Assembly (NCBI RefSeq): GCF_000701705.1
Contig: NZ_JNJP01000001.1
Location: 186,001-250,000 of the forward strand
DNA: 64,000 nucleotides
Reading direction: 5' to 3'
Source: Bilophila wadsworthia ATCC 49260
GTDB lineage: Bacteria; Desulfobacterota; Desulfovibrionia; Desulfovibrionales; Desulfovibrionaceae
Below the pieces are notes generated by a model. That model searched no databases and was not told the origin of the DNA. It saw nothing but the letters and a program-made list of their open reading frames with translations. Of this stretch, positions 26,169 to 35,900 are shown in pieces. The translations under genes and the position numbers were made by a program. Position 1 is the stretch's first letter, and every line of letters starts with the position of its first letter.

Positions 26169-27671
26169 TCAGCGTTGAGGTTTTTGTTCCGGCTGCCAAA
26201 GCAGTTCAACGGCCCCCGTCTTGGCGTCCTTACGTGGAGACGCGGGACGGCGGCAGGCGACAAGCGCCCCGGAGGGGATGTCCCCGGCTGCGGGGATAAT
26301 GGCGAACCCGTCTTCCGTACAGGCATAGCGGGCATGTCCCATGCCGGGGACGGGGAAGGACTCGGACAGGATACGGGCAACGACCCCGTTGGGGTCCATC
26401 GCCGGAAAAAGAGCTGTCTTGGCGATGGGAGCGGCCTCCGATTCAGGCCGAAGCTGCATGAACGACAAGCTCAGCGAATCCTTGGGCAGCTTGGCGTAAC
26501 GGGCCAGATCCGCCAGCCATGCCGGAGCCACAGCAAGCTGCGACGCGTGGCACCAGCGACGCTCGCGCGTCTCCAACAGCGGACACGGACCAAGATGCGG
26601 ACAAGGAGCCACAGGCGTCAGCCCCTCCTCCAGCGCCGTTTCCCGGAGCTTCGCGGTAAGCGTGCCGCCGAGCCGCGTGCCGGGCTCAACGAACAGCGCC
26701 GTGCCTTCAGGATGCAGCGTCCGCCCCACGGCGACGGCGAGATCCGCCATGCGTTCATCGACGCTGACGCCCGGCTTGTCCTTCAATTCGTTGAGCACAT
26801 TGCCCGCCATGAGCAGATACGGAGAGCGCAACTCGCGGAATGACTGCATCAGCGGCGAACGCACCAGACGGATCGTCCAGTTCAGCGGTTCACCGGAGAG
26901 TTTCGCCATGTGTTCCAGTATGGAGCGCCCCATTTCCATGGGACGGGGAACCGTATCCACGCAGACCAGCGTCAGCGGCACAGCCCGCCAGTCGGGACGG
27001 GACAGCCACAAAGCAATAGGCAGGGTCAGCGGCCCGCTTCCGAGGTCGGCGATGGTCACCGGCGTTTCGGCGTCGCAAACGGGGACGGGCAAATCCAAAC
27101 CCGGCAAGAGGCCGGTCAGCCGCACAAGATTCCACGGCAAAAAATAACGCAGATATGCCGACACATACCGGGGCGCGCTCCAGTAGGAACGCCCGAGCCC
27201 ACCGCGCTCATAGGTGAGCATGGCGGACAGGTCACGGATGGCCTCCGGCAAATCGGCGCGGTGGTTGCGGGACAGCGGCATCACCGTATCCAGCGCCTTG
27301 GGGAGCTGCGCCAGCGCGTTGCGGCAAAAAGCGTCCAGCGGAGAAAACAACGGGCGGCACATCGGATGCCCTGCCGCGTGCTTGACCGGCGCGGGCATGG
27401 GCCTTACCGGGCCGTCGGCACGCGGCGCATCAGGCTTGCGGAAGCCCGCACGCGGCCCACCGGGGCGGCGTTCTCCGGGACCGTTCTTCGGATTGTTTCC
27501 GGAACGCCCCTGCCCTGCATGGCTGTTCCGGGCGGGACGTTCCTGATCGGCGCGACTGTCCTGCCGGGGTGCGGGGCGCTTTTCCGCCGGGCCACGGGAC
27601 GGGGAACGCGGGGCCCCCTTTTCGGAAGTCCCCGCGTTGTTTCTACGTTTAGGGGAGGATGACTGGCTCAC
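26169..27671 (-). CDS. Rsm22/METTL17-like methyltransferase-fold protein with Fe-S motif
   Basis: 500 residues. The first ~95 are disordered, basic and rich in Pro, Gly and Arg. A Rossmann SAM-binding fold follows with ADLGSGPL at 208-215. The diagnostic Rsm22 motif CPH-x3-CPL...WCH is seen at Cys-357, Cys-363 and Cys-374; in mitochondrial METTL17 the equivalent cysteines, plus a fourth, bind a [4Fe-4S] cluster and the protein helps assemble the small ribosomal subunit. A ribosome-associated role is therefore likely. Its ATG overlaps the pgk stop (ATGA). Catalytic methyltransfer is unproven in the family. Confidence 0.8.
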   Translation of the reverse strand: MSQSSSPKRRNNAGTSEKGAPRSPSRGPAEKRPAPRQDSRADQERPARNSHAGQGRSGNNPKNGPGERRPGGPRAGFRKPDAPRADGPVRPMPAPVKHAAGHPMCRPLFSPLDAFCRNALAQLPKALDTVMPLSRNHRADLPEAIRDLSAMLTYERGGLGRSYWSAPRYVSAYLRYFLPWNLVRLTGLLPGLDLPVPVCDAETPVTIADLGSGPLTLPIALWLSRPDWRAVPLTLVCVDTVPRPMEMGRSILEHMAKLSGEPLNWTIRLVRSPLMQSFRELRSPYLLMAGNVLNELKDKPGVSVDERMADLAVAVGRTLHPEGTALFVEPGTRLGGTLTAKLRETALEEGLTPVAPCPHLGPCPLLETRERRWCHASQLAVAPAWLADLARYAKLPKDSLSLSFMQLRPESEAAPIAKTALFPAMDPNGVVARILSESFPVPGMGHARYACTEDGFAIIPAAGDIPSGALVACRRPASPRKDAKTGAVELLWQPEQKPQR

Positions 27672-28846
27672 GATGCCGCACGCGCCTCAAGAGCGGCCAC
27701 GGCCGGCAGGGTTTTGCCTTCCAGCACTTCGAGGAACGCGCCGCCCGCCGTGGAAATATAATCCACCTGACTGGCGTAGCCGTACTTCTCGAGGGCCGCG
27801 ATACTGTCACCGCCGCCGGTAACCGTATAGGCGGACGTTTCCGCAACGGCCTTGGCGATGGCTTCCGTTCCCTTGCCGAACTGGTCGATTTCAAACGCGC
27901 CCACAGGACCGTTCCAAACCACGGTGCCCGCCTCGGCGATGATCTGAGCGTACATTGCGGCGGTGGCGGGGCCGATATCGAGGATCATGTCATCAGGGCG
28001 CACTTCCTCGACCTTGAGCACGGTCGCCGGAGCGTGTTCTTCCAGCGCCGGGCCGACAACGACGTCGACGGGCAGCGGGATGGCCGCGCCGCGCCCTTTG
28101 GCCTCTTCCATGATCTTGGCGGCGGACTCCACCAGATCCGGCTCATACAGGGACTTGCCCACTTCGTATCCGGCGGCCTTCAGGAAGGTATTGGCGATGC
28201 CGCCACCCACGATAAGCTTGTCCACGCGCTTGGAAAGATTATTCAGGACTTCAAGTTTGGTCGAAACCTTGGAGCCGCCGATGATGGCGAGCAGCGGATG
28301 CTTGGGCGCATGGAGGATACGGGTTACGGCTTCGAGTTCGGCGGCCATGAGCAGGCCCACGCAGGCGACCTTGGCAAAACGGATGGCCCCTTCGGTGGAA
28401 GCCTGCGCGCGGTGCGCCGTGGCGAACGCATCCATGACGTACACGTCGCCGAGCGCGGCCAGCTTGCGGGCCACTTCCTCATTATTCTTCTTTTCGCCCT
28501 TGTTGAAGCGCACGTTCTCGCACAGGACGCATTCGCCGGGCTTTACGCTGACGCCGTCCAGATAGTCCTTCTCAAGCCTGACCGGAACGCCGAGCAGTTC
28601 CTCAAGGCGTTTGGCCACGGGAGCCAGCGAAGCTTCTTCGGAGTAAACGCCTTCTTCGGGACGGCCAAGGTGCGAGAGCACGATGATGCCGGCGCCTTTA
28701 TCCAGCGCGAACCTCAAGGACGGAATGGCCGCCCGGATGCGCTTGTCGCTGGTGATTTTCCCTTCCTTGACCGGGACATTGAGGTCTTCACGAAAAACAA
28801 CGGTCTTCCCTTGCAGATCAAGGTCGGACATGAGACGTACGTTCAT
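27668..28846 (-). CDS. pgk: Phosphoglycerate kinase
   Basis: 392 residues, standard length. The N-terminal VVFREDLNVPVKEGKI (Arg/Asp substrate site; FRE in place of FRV), GGSKVSTKLEVL and the C-terminal GGGDSIAALEKYG nucleotide loop are present. It makes or uses ATP at 1,3-bisphosphoglycerate, here most likely gluconeogenic given PYC and PpsA nearby. GAGGAG lies upstream of its start. Four-base overlap with the next gene. Confidence 0.96.
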   Translation of the reverse strand: MNVRLMSDLDLQGKTVVFREDLNVPVKEGKITSDKRIRAAIPSLRFALDKGAGIIVLSHLGRPEEGVYSEEASLAPVAKRLEELLGVPVRLEKDYLDGVSVKPGECVLCENVRFNKGEKKNNEEVARKLAALGDVYVMDAFATAHRAQASTEGAIRFAKVACVGLLMAAELEAVTRILHAPKHPLLAIIGGSKVSTKLEVLNNLSKRVDKLIVGGGIANTFLKAAGYEVGKSLYEPDLVESAAKIMEEAKGRGAAIPLPVDVVVGPALEEHAPATVLKVEEVRPDDMILDIGPATAAMYAQIIAEAGTVVWNGPVGAFEIDQFGKGTEAIAKAVAETSAYTVTGGGDSIAALEKYGYASQVDYISTAGGAFLEVLEGKTLPAVAALEARAAS

Positions 28847-28935
28847 TGTTCTCCTCCTAAAAAAGAGGTTGCGCTACAGGGTATCGAATACGGAGGCAAT
28901 GCCACAAAACGCGGCTTCTTGCAAACGGACGGCGC

Positions 28936-30588
28936 TTATCCGAAAACCATATGCCGCATGTACAGGGCCGTAAAATCGGGACGGGCCGCCAGATCCACAA
29001 GCGTACACCCGGAACTCCAGCGGACCAGCCTCTCCCGCAGTTCCGGGCGCGTCAGCAGAAGCGCCGCCCCGCGCAGGGAGGTGTTGCCCTCCGCCACAGT
29101 GCGCGCCTGCAGGCCCTGCGGCAGAAAGCCCAGCCGCTCCAGTGCGGTTTCCGGCATGTGTTCCCCGAGCGCACCGCCGAGGCAAACCCGCGCGAGCGCC
29201 CTGCTCTCCAGCCCGGACGCCGCCAGCAGGCTTTCCAAAGCCAGCGAAAACGCGGCCTTGACCTTGAGGATTTCCTCCACGTCGGCCCCGGCAAGCTCCA
29301 TGCCGCCGGGCAACGGCAGGCTCCAGCCAGCGGCCCCGCGTTCGACGGTCCCGAGCAGGCGGGCGGCCAGAGGTGAAACAGAAGCCGACGCAAGGCGACC
29401 CGTGGCGTCGAGGAAACCTGTCCGCAACAGCGCATCCAGCAGCGACAAATAGCCCGTGCCGCAAATCCGTTTCGGTTCCGTGTTGCCGATGACCACGGGA
29501 GACAGGCCGAACGGACCGAGCCGGAATCCCGAGACGCTGCCCGTATCCGCCACCCCGCCGTAGCGGAGCCCGATGCCTTCCAGCGACGGGCCGAGCGGAA
29601 CGCTGGCAATGAAGGAGCGTTCCTTATCCAGAGCGAGCACGAATTCGCCGTTCGTCCCCATATCCGCAAGCAGAAAAGGAAATTCCGGCGATTCCCCGTA
29701 CAGGAGGGCCGCCATGCCCGCGCTGATGTCCCCGCCCACGAACGGGGCGGGCTGCGGGGGGATCCACGCCGGAGGCAGACCGGGCAGCTCCGCCGTGCGG
29801 CCTCCCGGCTCCGTCAGCCGGTACGGGGCGGCACACAATCCGGCCACATCTTCATTCAACAGGATGGAGGTCATGGCGGTATTCCCCGCGATGCACAGTT
29901 CCGCCACCGGGACGCCCACGTCCGAGACAACGCGTTGCAGGAAGCGGAGCAGGAGATGCCCCAGCCGTTCCCGGCCCTCCTGATTCCGGGCGGCGGCAAG
30001 GCGCGACACCACATCGCTCCCCGCGCCCATCTGCGGATTGAGGGCCTGCCCGGACGCAGCCTCATGCCCCGTGCCGTCGAGGAGCCGCCAATGGATGGAT
30101 GTCGTCCCCAGATCCACGGCCAGCCGGAACGGGCCCGCATCCGGCCTTATGTCCATCCGTTTCCGTTTTTCGGACGGCGGAGGAGGCAACTCAACAACCA
30201 TACCCGCAACGGCGGCATGGCGGCAGGCCAGCCGCCAGCCGCCGCGCACGGCCTCCGCGCCGAGGATGGCGCTATCCGCGTCGCACGGCTTGGGCGTCCC
30301 TTCAAAAAACCGTACCCGGCACGCCCCGCAGCGCCCGAGCCCCGAACACAGCGCGGGCGGGGACAGTTCGCCGGACAGCCAGATCGTTTGGGCAAGCGTC
30401 TGCCCCGCTTCCACAGGAAGGATGTGGTTGAGGCCGGATGAAACCACGACACGCACGCCTTGAGCCGCATGGACGGCATCCACGACTACGGCGGCATCCG
30501 AATCCACGGCATGTATGCCGCCAGCCGCCCCGGGCTTCCGTCCGCTCACATCCAAAGGCGCACCCGCCATGCCCGCGCCATCAGCCAT
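28936..30588 (-). CDS. [2Fe-2S] ferredoxin-ASKHA reductive activator (RACo-like, DUF4445)
   Basis: About 550 residues from the ATG at 30588, with GGGAG seven bases upstream; this start overlaps the cca stop by eight bases. The N-terminal plant-type ferredoxin domain has Cys-81, Cys-87, Cys-90 and Cys-122 (CSGLGRCGAC ... ACR). The rest is an ASKHA ATPase-like domain starting LAVDLGTTSIHWR near 156, with LADMGTNGEF and CLGGALGEH. Such proteins reduce inactivated Co(II) corrinoids in methyltransferases or the CO dehydrogenase corrinoid protein. No corrinoid protein is encoded in the window, so its client lies elsewhere. Confidence 0.82.
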   Translation of the reverse strand: MADGAGMAGAPLDVSGRKPGAAGGIHAVDSDAAVVVDAVHAAQGVRVVVSSGLNHILPVEAGQTLAQTIWLSGELSPPALCSGLGRCGACRVRFFEGTPKPCDADSAILGAEAVRGGWRLACRHAAVAGMVVELPPPPSEKRKRMDIRPDAGPFRLAVDLGTTSIHWRLLDGTGHEAASGQALNPQMGAGSDVVSRLAAARNQEGRERLGHLLLRFLQRVVSDVGVPVAELCIAGNTAMTSILLNEDVAGLCAAPYRLTEPGGRTAELPGLPPAWIPPQPAPFVGGDISAGMAALLYGESPEFPFLLADMGTNGEFVLALDKERSFIASVPLGPSLEGIGLRYGGVADTGSVSGFRLGPFGLSPVVIGNTEPKRICGTGYLSLLDALLRTGFLDATGRLASASVSPLAARLLGTVERGAAGWSLPLPGGMELAGADVEEILKVKAAFSLALESLLAASGLESRALARVCLGGALGEHMPETALERLGFLPQGLQARTVAEGNTSLRGAALLLTRPELRERLVRWSSGCTLVDLAARPDFTALYMRHMVFG

Positions 30589-31744
30589 CGGCATTCTCCC
30601 GTTTGCGCTTCGCCATATGCATGGCGAGGGCCTGACAACGCATCGCCCGGAGCCGCCTTCCGGACTCCTTGCCCCTGTCCCGCCACTCCGGAGGCAGTGA
30701 AATCCTGAGCAGCACAGCAAGATCGTCATTGACGACAGGACGCAGCGAACGCCCGCTGTCGGCTTCGGCCAGTTTCCAGAACGGCCCGTCCAGCTCGGCA
30801 TTGTGGACCTGCATCAGCAGATCGCAACGGGTTCCTGCCCGCAGCATTTCATAGATACCGGCTTTCATGTGCAGCTGCGACGACAGCACGCCCGCCGCGC
30901 CGTAACGCGCGGGCAAGGCGAGGCGCTTGGCGACATGCTCGGCGGGTTCGGCCCCGCGCAGCTCGTGCCCGTAGTGGTGCGGCAGCAAGGCCGGGTCCGT
31001 GCCGATCTTGCCGAGATCATGGCACAGGGCCATCCAGACGCACAGGGGATCGCCCGCCACCGCATCCATCACGTCCATCAGATGTGCCATCACCGAACCT
31101 GAATGGTACGCCACGGGGCCCGCCGGAATATCCATCGAAGTTTCCAGCTCCCGGAACCACGGGGAAAGACAATTCCCTTCCGCCAGCACGGACAGCCAGC
31201 GCGACGGCTTCGGCGAGGCCAGCGCCTTCATGAGTTCGCGCCCCACGCGTTCGGCGGGAATGCGCCCAAGCAAGCCCTCCCCCGCCACGGCGCGCATCTG
31301 CGCCACAGCCTCGGGATGAACCATGAACGACGGCAATTCACAAGCCATGCGGGCCAGCCGGAACACCCGCACGGGCTCATCCCGGAAACTCGTCGGCGAA
31401 GCGGGCCGCAGGATGCCTTCCCGCAGATCCGAAAGCGCATGGGGATGCCCGAGAAGGTTGCCGTCCCGATCCTCGGCCAACGCGTTGATGGTCAGATCGC
31501 GGCGGCGCATGTCCTCTTCCAGCGTCCCCTCAAGCGGCATAAATTCCTGACCGCGCAACAAAAAGACCGAAACGCTCTTCCCGACCTTGCGGGCCTCGGG
31601 ATTCCGCTGTAGAAACGTGGCTTCGTCCGCGTCAAACGCGAAATCATATTCCCGAGGCGTCCGCCCCAACAGGCGGTCCCGAACGGCCCCACCCACCAGA
31701 TAGACCGGTATCCGGCCCGTTTCCGGCCAATTTTCGATTGCCAT
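30581..31744 (-). CDS. cca: CCA-adding tRNA nucleotidyltransferase with HD domain
   Basis: 387 residues from ATG 31744 (GGAG nine bases upstream). The N-terminal nucleotidyltransferase motif is VGGAVRDRLLG followed by EYDFAFD, and RRRDLTINAL is present. The C-terminal HD phosphohydrolase-type domain has AYHSGSVMAHLMD and ALCHDLGK. It adds or repairs the 3' CCA of tRNAs. The start codon overlaps, on the other strand, that proposed for the biotin ligase gene (shared CATG). Confidence 0.9.
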   Translation of the reverse strand: MAIENWPETGRIPVYLVGGAVRDRLLGRTPREYDFAFDADEATFLQRNPEARKVGKSVSVFLLRGQEFMPLEGTLEEDMRRRDLTINALAEDRDGNLLGHPHALSDLREGILRPASPTSFRDEPVRVFRLARMACELPSFMVHPEAVAQMRAVAGEGLLGRIPAERVGRELMKALASPKPSRWLSVLAEGNCLSPWFRELETSMDIPAGPVAYHSGSVMAHLMDVMDAVAGDPLCVWMALCHDLGKIGTDPALLPHHYGHELRGAEPAEHVAKRLALPARYGAAGVLSSQLHMKAGIYEMLRAGTRCDLLMQVHNAELDGPFWKLAEADSGRSLRPVVNDDLAVLLRISLPPEWRDRGKESGRRLRAMRCQALAMHMAKRKRENADG

Positions 31745-32807
31745 GACACACGACTCCACTTTTCGTCTCAACGGCACGGTGCGGCTTCTGCACGAAGGCG
31801 TCCACTCCGAACGCCCTCCGCACGACCGCCTTGCCGATCCGTTTCCGGCTGATCACGCGGCCGGCTCCGCCCTCTGGAACGGGCTTCCCGAAGCGGCGTT
31901 CACCATGCCGGGCACAAGCACGGCCTGCCCGTATCTCGAACAATTCTTCACTGCGCCGGTTTCCCAGACGGGAAACACTCCCGAAACGGCCAGCGTACCG
32001 GCGCCAGTGTATCTGTGCGGCTCCGCCACTTCAAGTATGGATGTCGCCCGGGCCCTCGCCGCGCACGGGCAGCTTCCCGTCTGGGGGAGCGTGCTCGCCC
32101 TGAGCCAGCGCAGCGGCCGGGGGCAGCTCGGGCGCAACTGGGTTTCGCCAGAAGGCAACGTCTACGCGGCGCTCCGCCTGCCCCAGAGCCACCCGTTCAC
32201 GGGCACGGCCGCGGCCCCCGCCGTGGGCGGGCTCATCGCCGAAGCGCTGACCCACATGGGTTTCGACGTTCATATGAAATGGCCCAACGACTTGCTGCGG
32301 CGCGAGGAACAGGAGGAAGGCCCCGGCTGGTGCAAGGTCGGCGGCATTCTTCTGGAGGAACGCCCCCTGCCCCCGCATAGGGAAACGCCCGCCGAAAACC
32401 TGCTTGTCGCCGGGATCGGCCTGAACCTCGTATCCTCCCCCCCGGCCGCCCTCATGCGGGCGCAGCGCGCCGTTCCGGCCGGGCTCCTCTCTTCTGCAAC
32501 AAAATCCAATGTCTCGCCGCTTTCCGTTGCGGGACTGTGGATGCGACTTGTGAGCCGTATCTTTTTCTGTTATGTCGAAGAGATTGACGCCAAGGGGAAA
32601 ACCGCGTGGCGTTCACTTGCTGAACGCCACCTCGCCTTCCTCGGGCAAACGGTCCTTCTGACGGACGGCCCCGACGAACAGGAACGCCACACAGGCATTC
32701 TTGAAGGGCTGGACGATTTCGGCGGGTTGCGCCTGCGAAATCGTAAGGGAACAAACAGTTTCCTTTCCGGGAGCCTTCGGTTGGACCGCCCTCCCATGCA
32801 GCCGTGA
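31743..32807 (+). CDS. birA: Biotin--protein ligase
   Basis: The BPL/LPL catalytic domain begins near residue 84 (VYLCGSATSSMDVARAL) with the biotinyl-adenylate loop GRGQLGRNW and the KWPNDLL motif; a C-terminal SH3-like domain follows. There is no N-terminal helix-turn-helix, so it is not a biotin repressor. The first ~80 residues are unassigned and the ATG has no visible ribosome site, so the true start could be later (ATG at 31902 is one option). The gene lies 149 bases upstream of pyruvate carboxylase, its likely substrate. Confidence 0.88.
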   Translation: MTHDSTFRLNGTVRLLHEGVHSERPPHDRLADPFPADHAAGSALWNGLPEAAFTMPGTSTACPYLEQFFTAPVSQTGNTPETASVPAPVYLCGSATSSMDVARALAAHGQLPVWGSVLALSQRSGRGQLGRNWVSPEGNVYAALRLPQSHPFTGTAAAPAVGGLIAEALTHMGFDVHMKWPNDLLRREEQEEGPGWCKVGGILLEERPLPPHRETPAENLLVAGIGLNLVSSPPAALMRAQRAVPAGLLSSATKSNVSPLSVAGLWMRLVSRIFFCYVEEIDAKGKTAWRSLAERHLAFLGQTVLLTDGPDEQERHTGILEGLDDFGGLRLRNRKGTNSFLSGSLRLDRPPMQP

Positions 32808-32956
32808 CGCGAAGCGCCATGCGCGGCGCCGGGAACGGCCTTCCGCAGCGGTGCGGAGGCGGATCACAGGTGTCCCCGATGCCGTTTCGGGGTGCGTCCT
32901 GAACAAGACCGGCTCTTGCCGGGTCTAAACATTTCTTTATTGAAAAGGTTGAAAGC

Positions 32957-35900
32957 ATGGCCGCCAAGACGTTTGAACAGGTACTGGACGAAGTTCGGGG
33001 CAAGCCCATACTCGTAGCCAACCGGGGCATTCCGGCACGTCGAATCTGCCGGGCCATCCGTGAACGCTTCGCCGCAGTGCCCGTAATGACCGCCACCGAC
33101 ATCGACAAGGCCGCGCCGGCCGCTTCGTCCGCGCAGGAACTGCTCCTGCTCGGTTCCGATCCTCGCGCGTACCTTGATCTCGATCTCATCATCGCCAAGG
33201 CGAAGCAGCGCGGTATCATCGCCATCCATCCCGGCTGGGGCTTCGCGTCGGAAGACGAGCGGTTCCCCCAGAAATGCGAAGAGGCGGGCATCACCTTCAT
33301 CGGCTCCAAAGCCGACTCCATGAACCTGCTCGGCAACAAGGTGCAGGTCCGCAAGATCGCCAAGCGGCTCGGCATCCCCGTGGTGCCCGGCTCGGAAGGC
33401 GCGGTCGACGTGCCCGCCGCACGCAAGGTCGTCGACGAAATCACCCTCCCCATCATGCTGAAGGCTGAGGGCGGCGGAGGCGGGCGCGGCATTTTCCTTG
33501 TTCGTGAAAAAAGCGAACTGGAAGATGCCTTTTTTAAGGCCTCCGCCATGGCGCAGGCGTCCTTCGGCAACCCCCGCCTGTACGTGGAAAAGTACCTCGA
33601 ACAGGTCCGCCACATCGAAATCCAGGTCATCGCCGACCAGCACGGCAACGTGTTCGCCTTTGACGAACGCGACTGCTCCGTGCAGCGCAACCACCAGAAG
33701 CTCGTGGAAATCACCCCGTCCCCGTGGGCGGGCATCACGCCCGAGCTGCGCGAACGCCTGAAGGAATACTCCCGTATGCTGGTCCGCGAGGTGGGTTATT
33801 ACTCCCTCGCCACGGTGGAGTTCCTCGTCACCCCGCAGGGTGAACCCTACCTCATCGAAGTGAACACCCGCCTTCAGGTGGAACACGGCATCACCGAAAG
33901 CCGTTACGGCGTCGACCTCGTCGAAGAGCAGATCGCCGTGGCCTTCGGCGCGAAGCTGCGCCTGACCGAAGAAAACACCAAGCCGTCCCACTTCGCCATG
34001 CAGGTCCGCATCAACTGCGAAGACCCGCAGAACAACTTCGCCCCGAACTCCGGCCTGATTACCCGCTACGTGTCGCCCGGCGGCCCCGGCGTGCGCATCG
34101 ACTCCAACCTTTCCGCCGGGTACGAGTTCCCCCCGAACTACGACTCCGCCGGTTCGCTTCTCATCGCCTATGGCCGCGACTGGCAGAAAGTGCTCGGCAT
34201 CATGGACCGCGCCCTGACCGAATACATGGTCGGCGGCGTGAAGACCACGATCCCCTTCTATCGTCAGGTCCTCAAGCACCCGGCCTTCCGGGCGGGCATG
34301 TTCGACACGGGCTTCATCCCGTCCGCGCCCGAGCTCATGATATACGCCGACCTCGCGCCGGAAAGCGAACGCCTCGCCAAGCTCATCGCGGAAATCTCGG
34401 CCAAGGGCTACAACCCCTTCGTCCAGCTCGGCGAATACCGTTCCCACACCACGCCCCGCCTGCCGCGTCAGGATGTGGTGCTCCCTGCCATCCCCTCCAA
34501 AGTACGCAAAGAGCCCTCTCCCTATCCGCACGGCGACCGCGTGGCCCTGCTCGATTACGTCCGCGACAGCGGCCGTGTCCACTTCACGGACACGACCACC
34601 CGCGACAGCACCCAATCCAACAGCGGCAACCGCTTCCGCCTCGCCGAAGACCGCCTCGTGGGGCCCTACTTGGACAACTGCGGCTTTTTCTCCCTTGAGA
34701 ACGGCGGCGGCGCGCACTTCCACGTCGCCATGATGGCGAACATGACCTACCCCTTCACCGAGGCGAAGGAATGGAACAAGTTCGCCCCGAAGACCCTCAA
34801 GCAGATCCTGATCCGCTCGACCAACGTGCTCGGCTACAGCCCGCAGCCCAAGAACCTCATGCGCCTGACCGGCGAAATGATCTGCGACAACTTCCAGATC
34901 ATCCGCTGCTTCGACTTCCTGAACCACATCGACAACATGCGTCCCTTCGCCGAAGTCGCGTTGAGCCGCAGGGACGTGGTCTTCGAACCCGCCATTTCCA
35001 TGTCGTGGGCCAACGGCTTTGACGTTGCTCACTACCTCGGCGTGGCCGAGAACGTCCTTTCCGTGTGCGGCGATGTGGCCGGCATGAGCGAAAAGGAAGT
35101 CTCCCGCCATATCATCCTTGGCCTCAAGGACATGGCCGGCGTATGCCCGCCCCGCTTCATGACCGAAGTGGTCACGGCGCTGCGCAAACGGTGGCCCGAG
35201 CTGGTGCTGCACTACCATCGCCATATGACGGACGGCCTTTTCGTTCCCTCCGTGGGCGCGGCTGCCAAGGCTGGCGTCCAGATCGTGGATACGAACCTCG
35301 GCGCGTGCGTCCGCAGCTACGGCCAGGGCGACACCCTCGCCACCGCTGCCTACATGGAAGGCGAACTCGGCCTCAAGACCGCCATGAACAAGGATATGGT
35401 GCGCGACGCCAACTTCGTGCTCAAGCAGGTCATCCCCTACTACGACCGCTATTGCGCTCCGTACTTCCAGGGCATCGACAACGACGTGACCGAGCACGCC
35501 ATGCCCGGCGGCGCGACCTCCTCGTCGCAGGAAGGCGCGCTCAAGCAGGGCTACATCCACCTGCTGCCCTACATGCTCAAGTTCCTTGCCGGGACCCGCA
35601 AGCTCGTCCGTTACCACGACGTGACCCCCGGCTCCCAGATCACGTGGAACACCGCTTTCCTCGCCGTGACCGGCGCGTACAAGCGCGGCGGCGAAGAAGA
35701 GGTCAAATACCTGCTCGGCGTGCTTGATCGCGTCAACGACGTGCCCGACGAAGCCGAACTCAGCGAAGGCACCCGCGCGGCCCGCCTCGCCCTCTATCAG
35801 GATTGCAACGACGCGTTCCGCAACCTCCTTTTGGGCAAATTCGGCAAGCTGCCTCTGGGCTTCCCGCCGGATTGGGTGTATGAGAGCGCGTTCGGCAACG

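Noticed and set aside
24915..26843. 642-codon plus-strand frame over gltX and the Rsm22-like gene
   Set aside because: Antisense shadow; gltX motifs on the minus strand are decisive.
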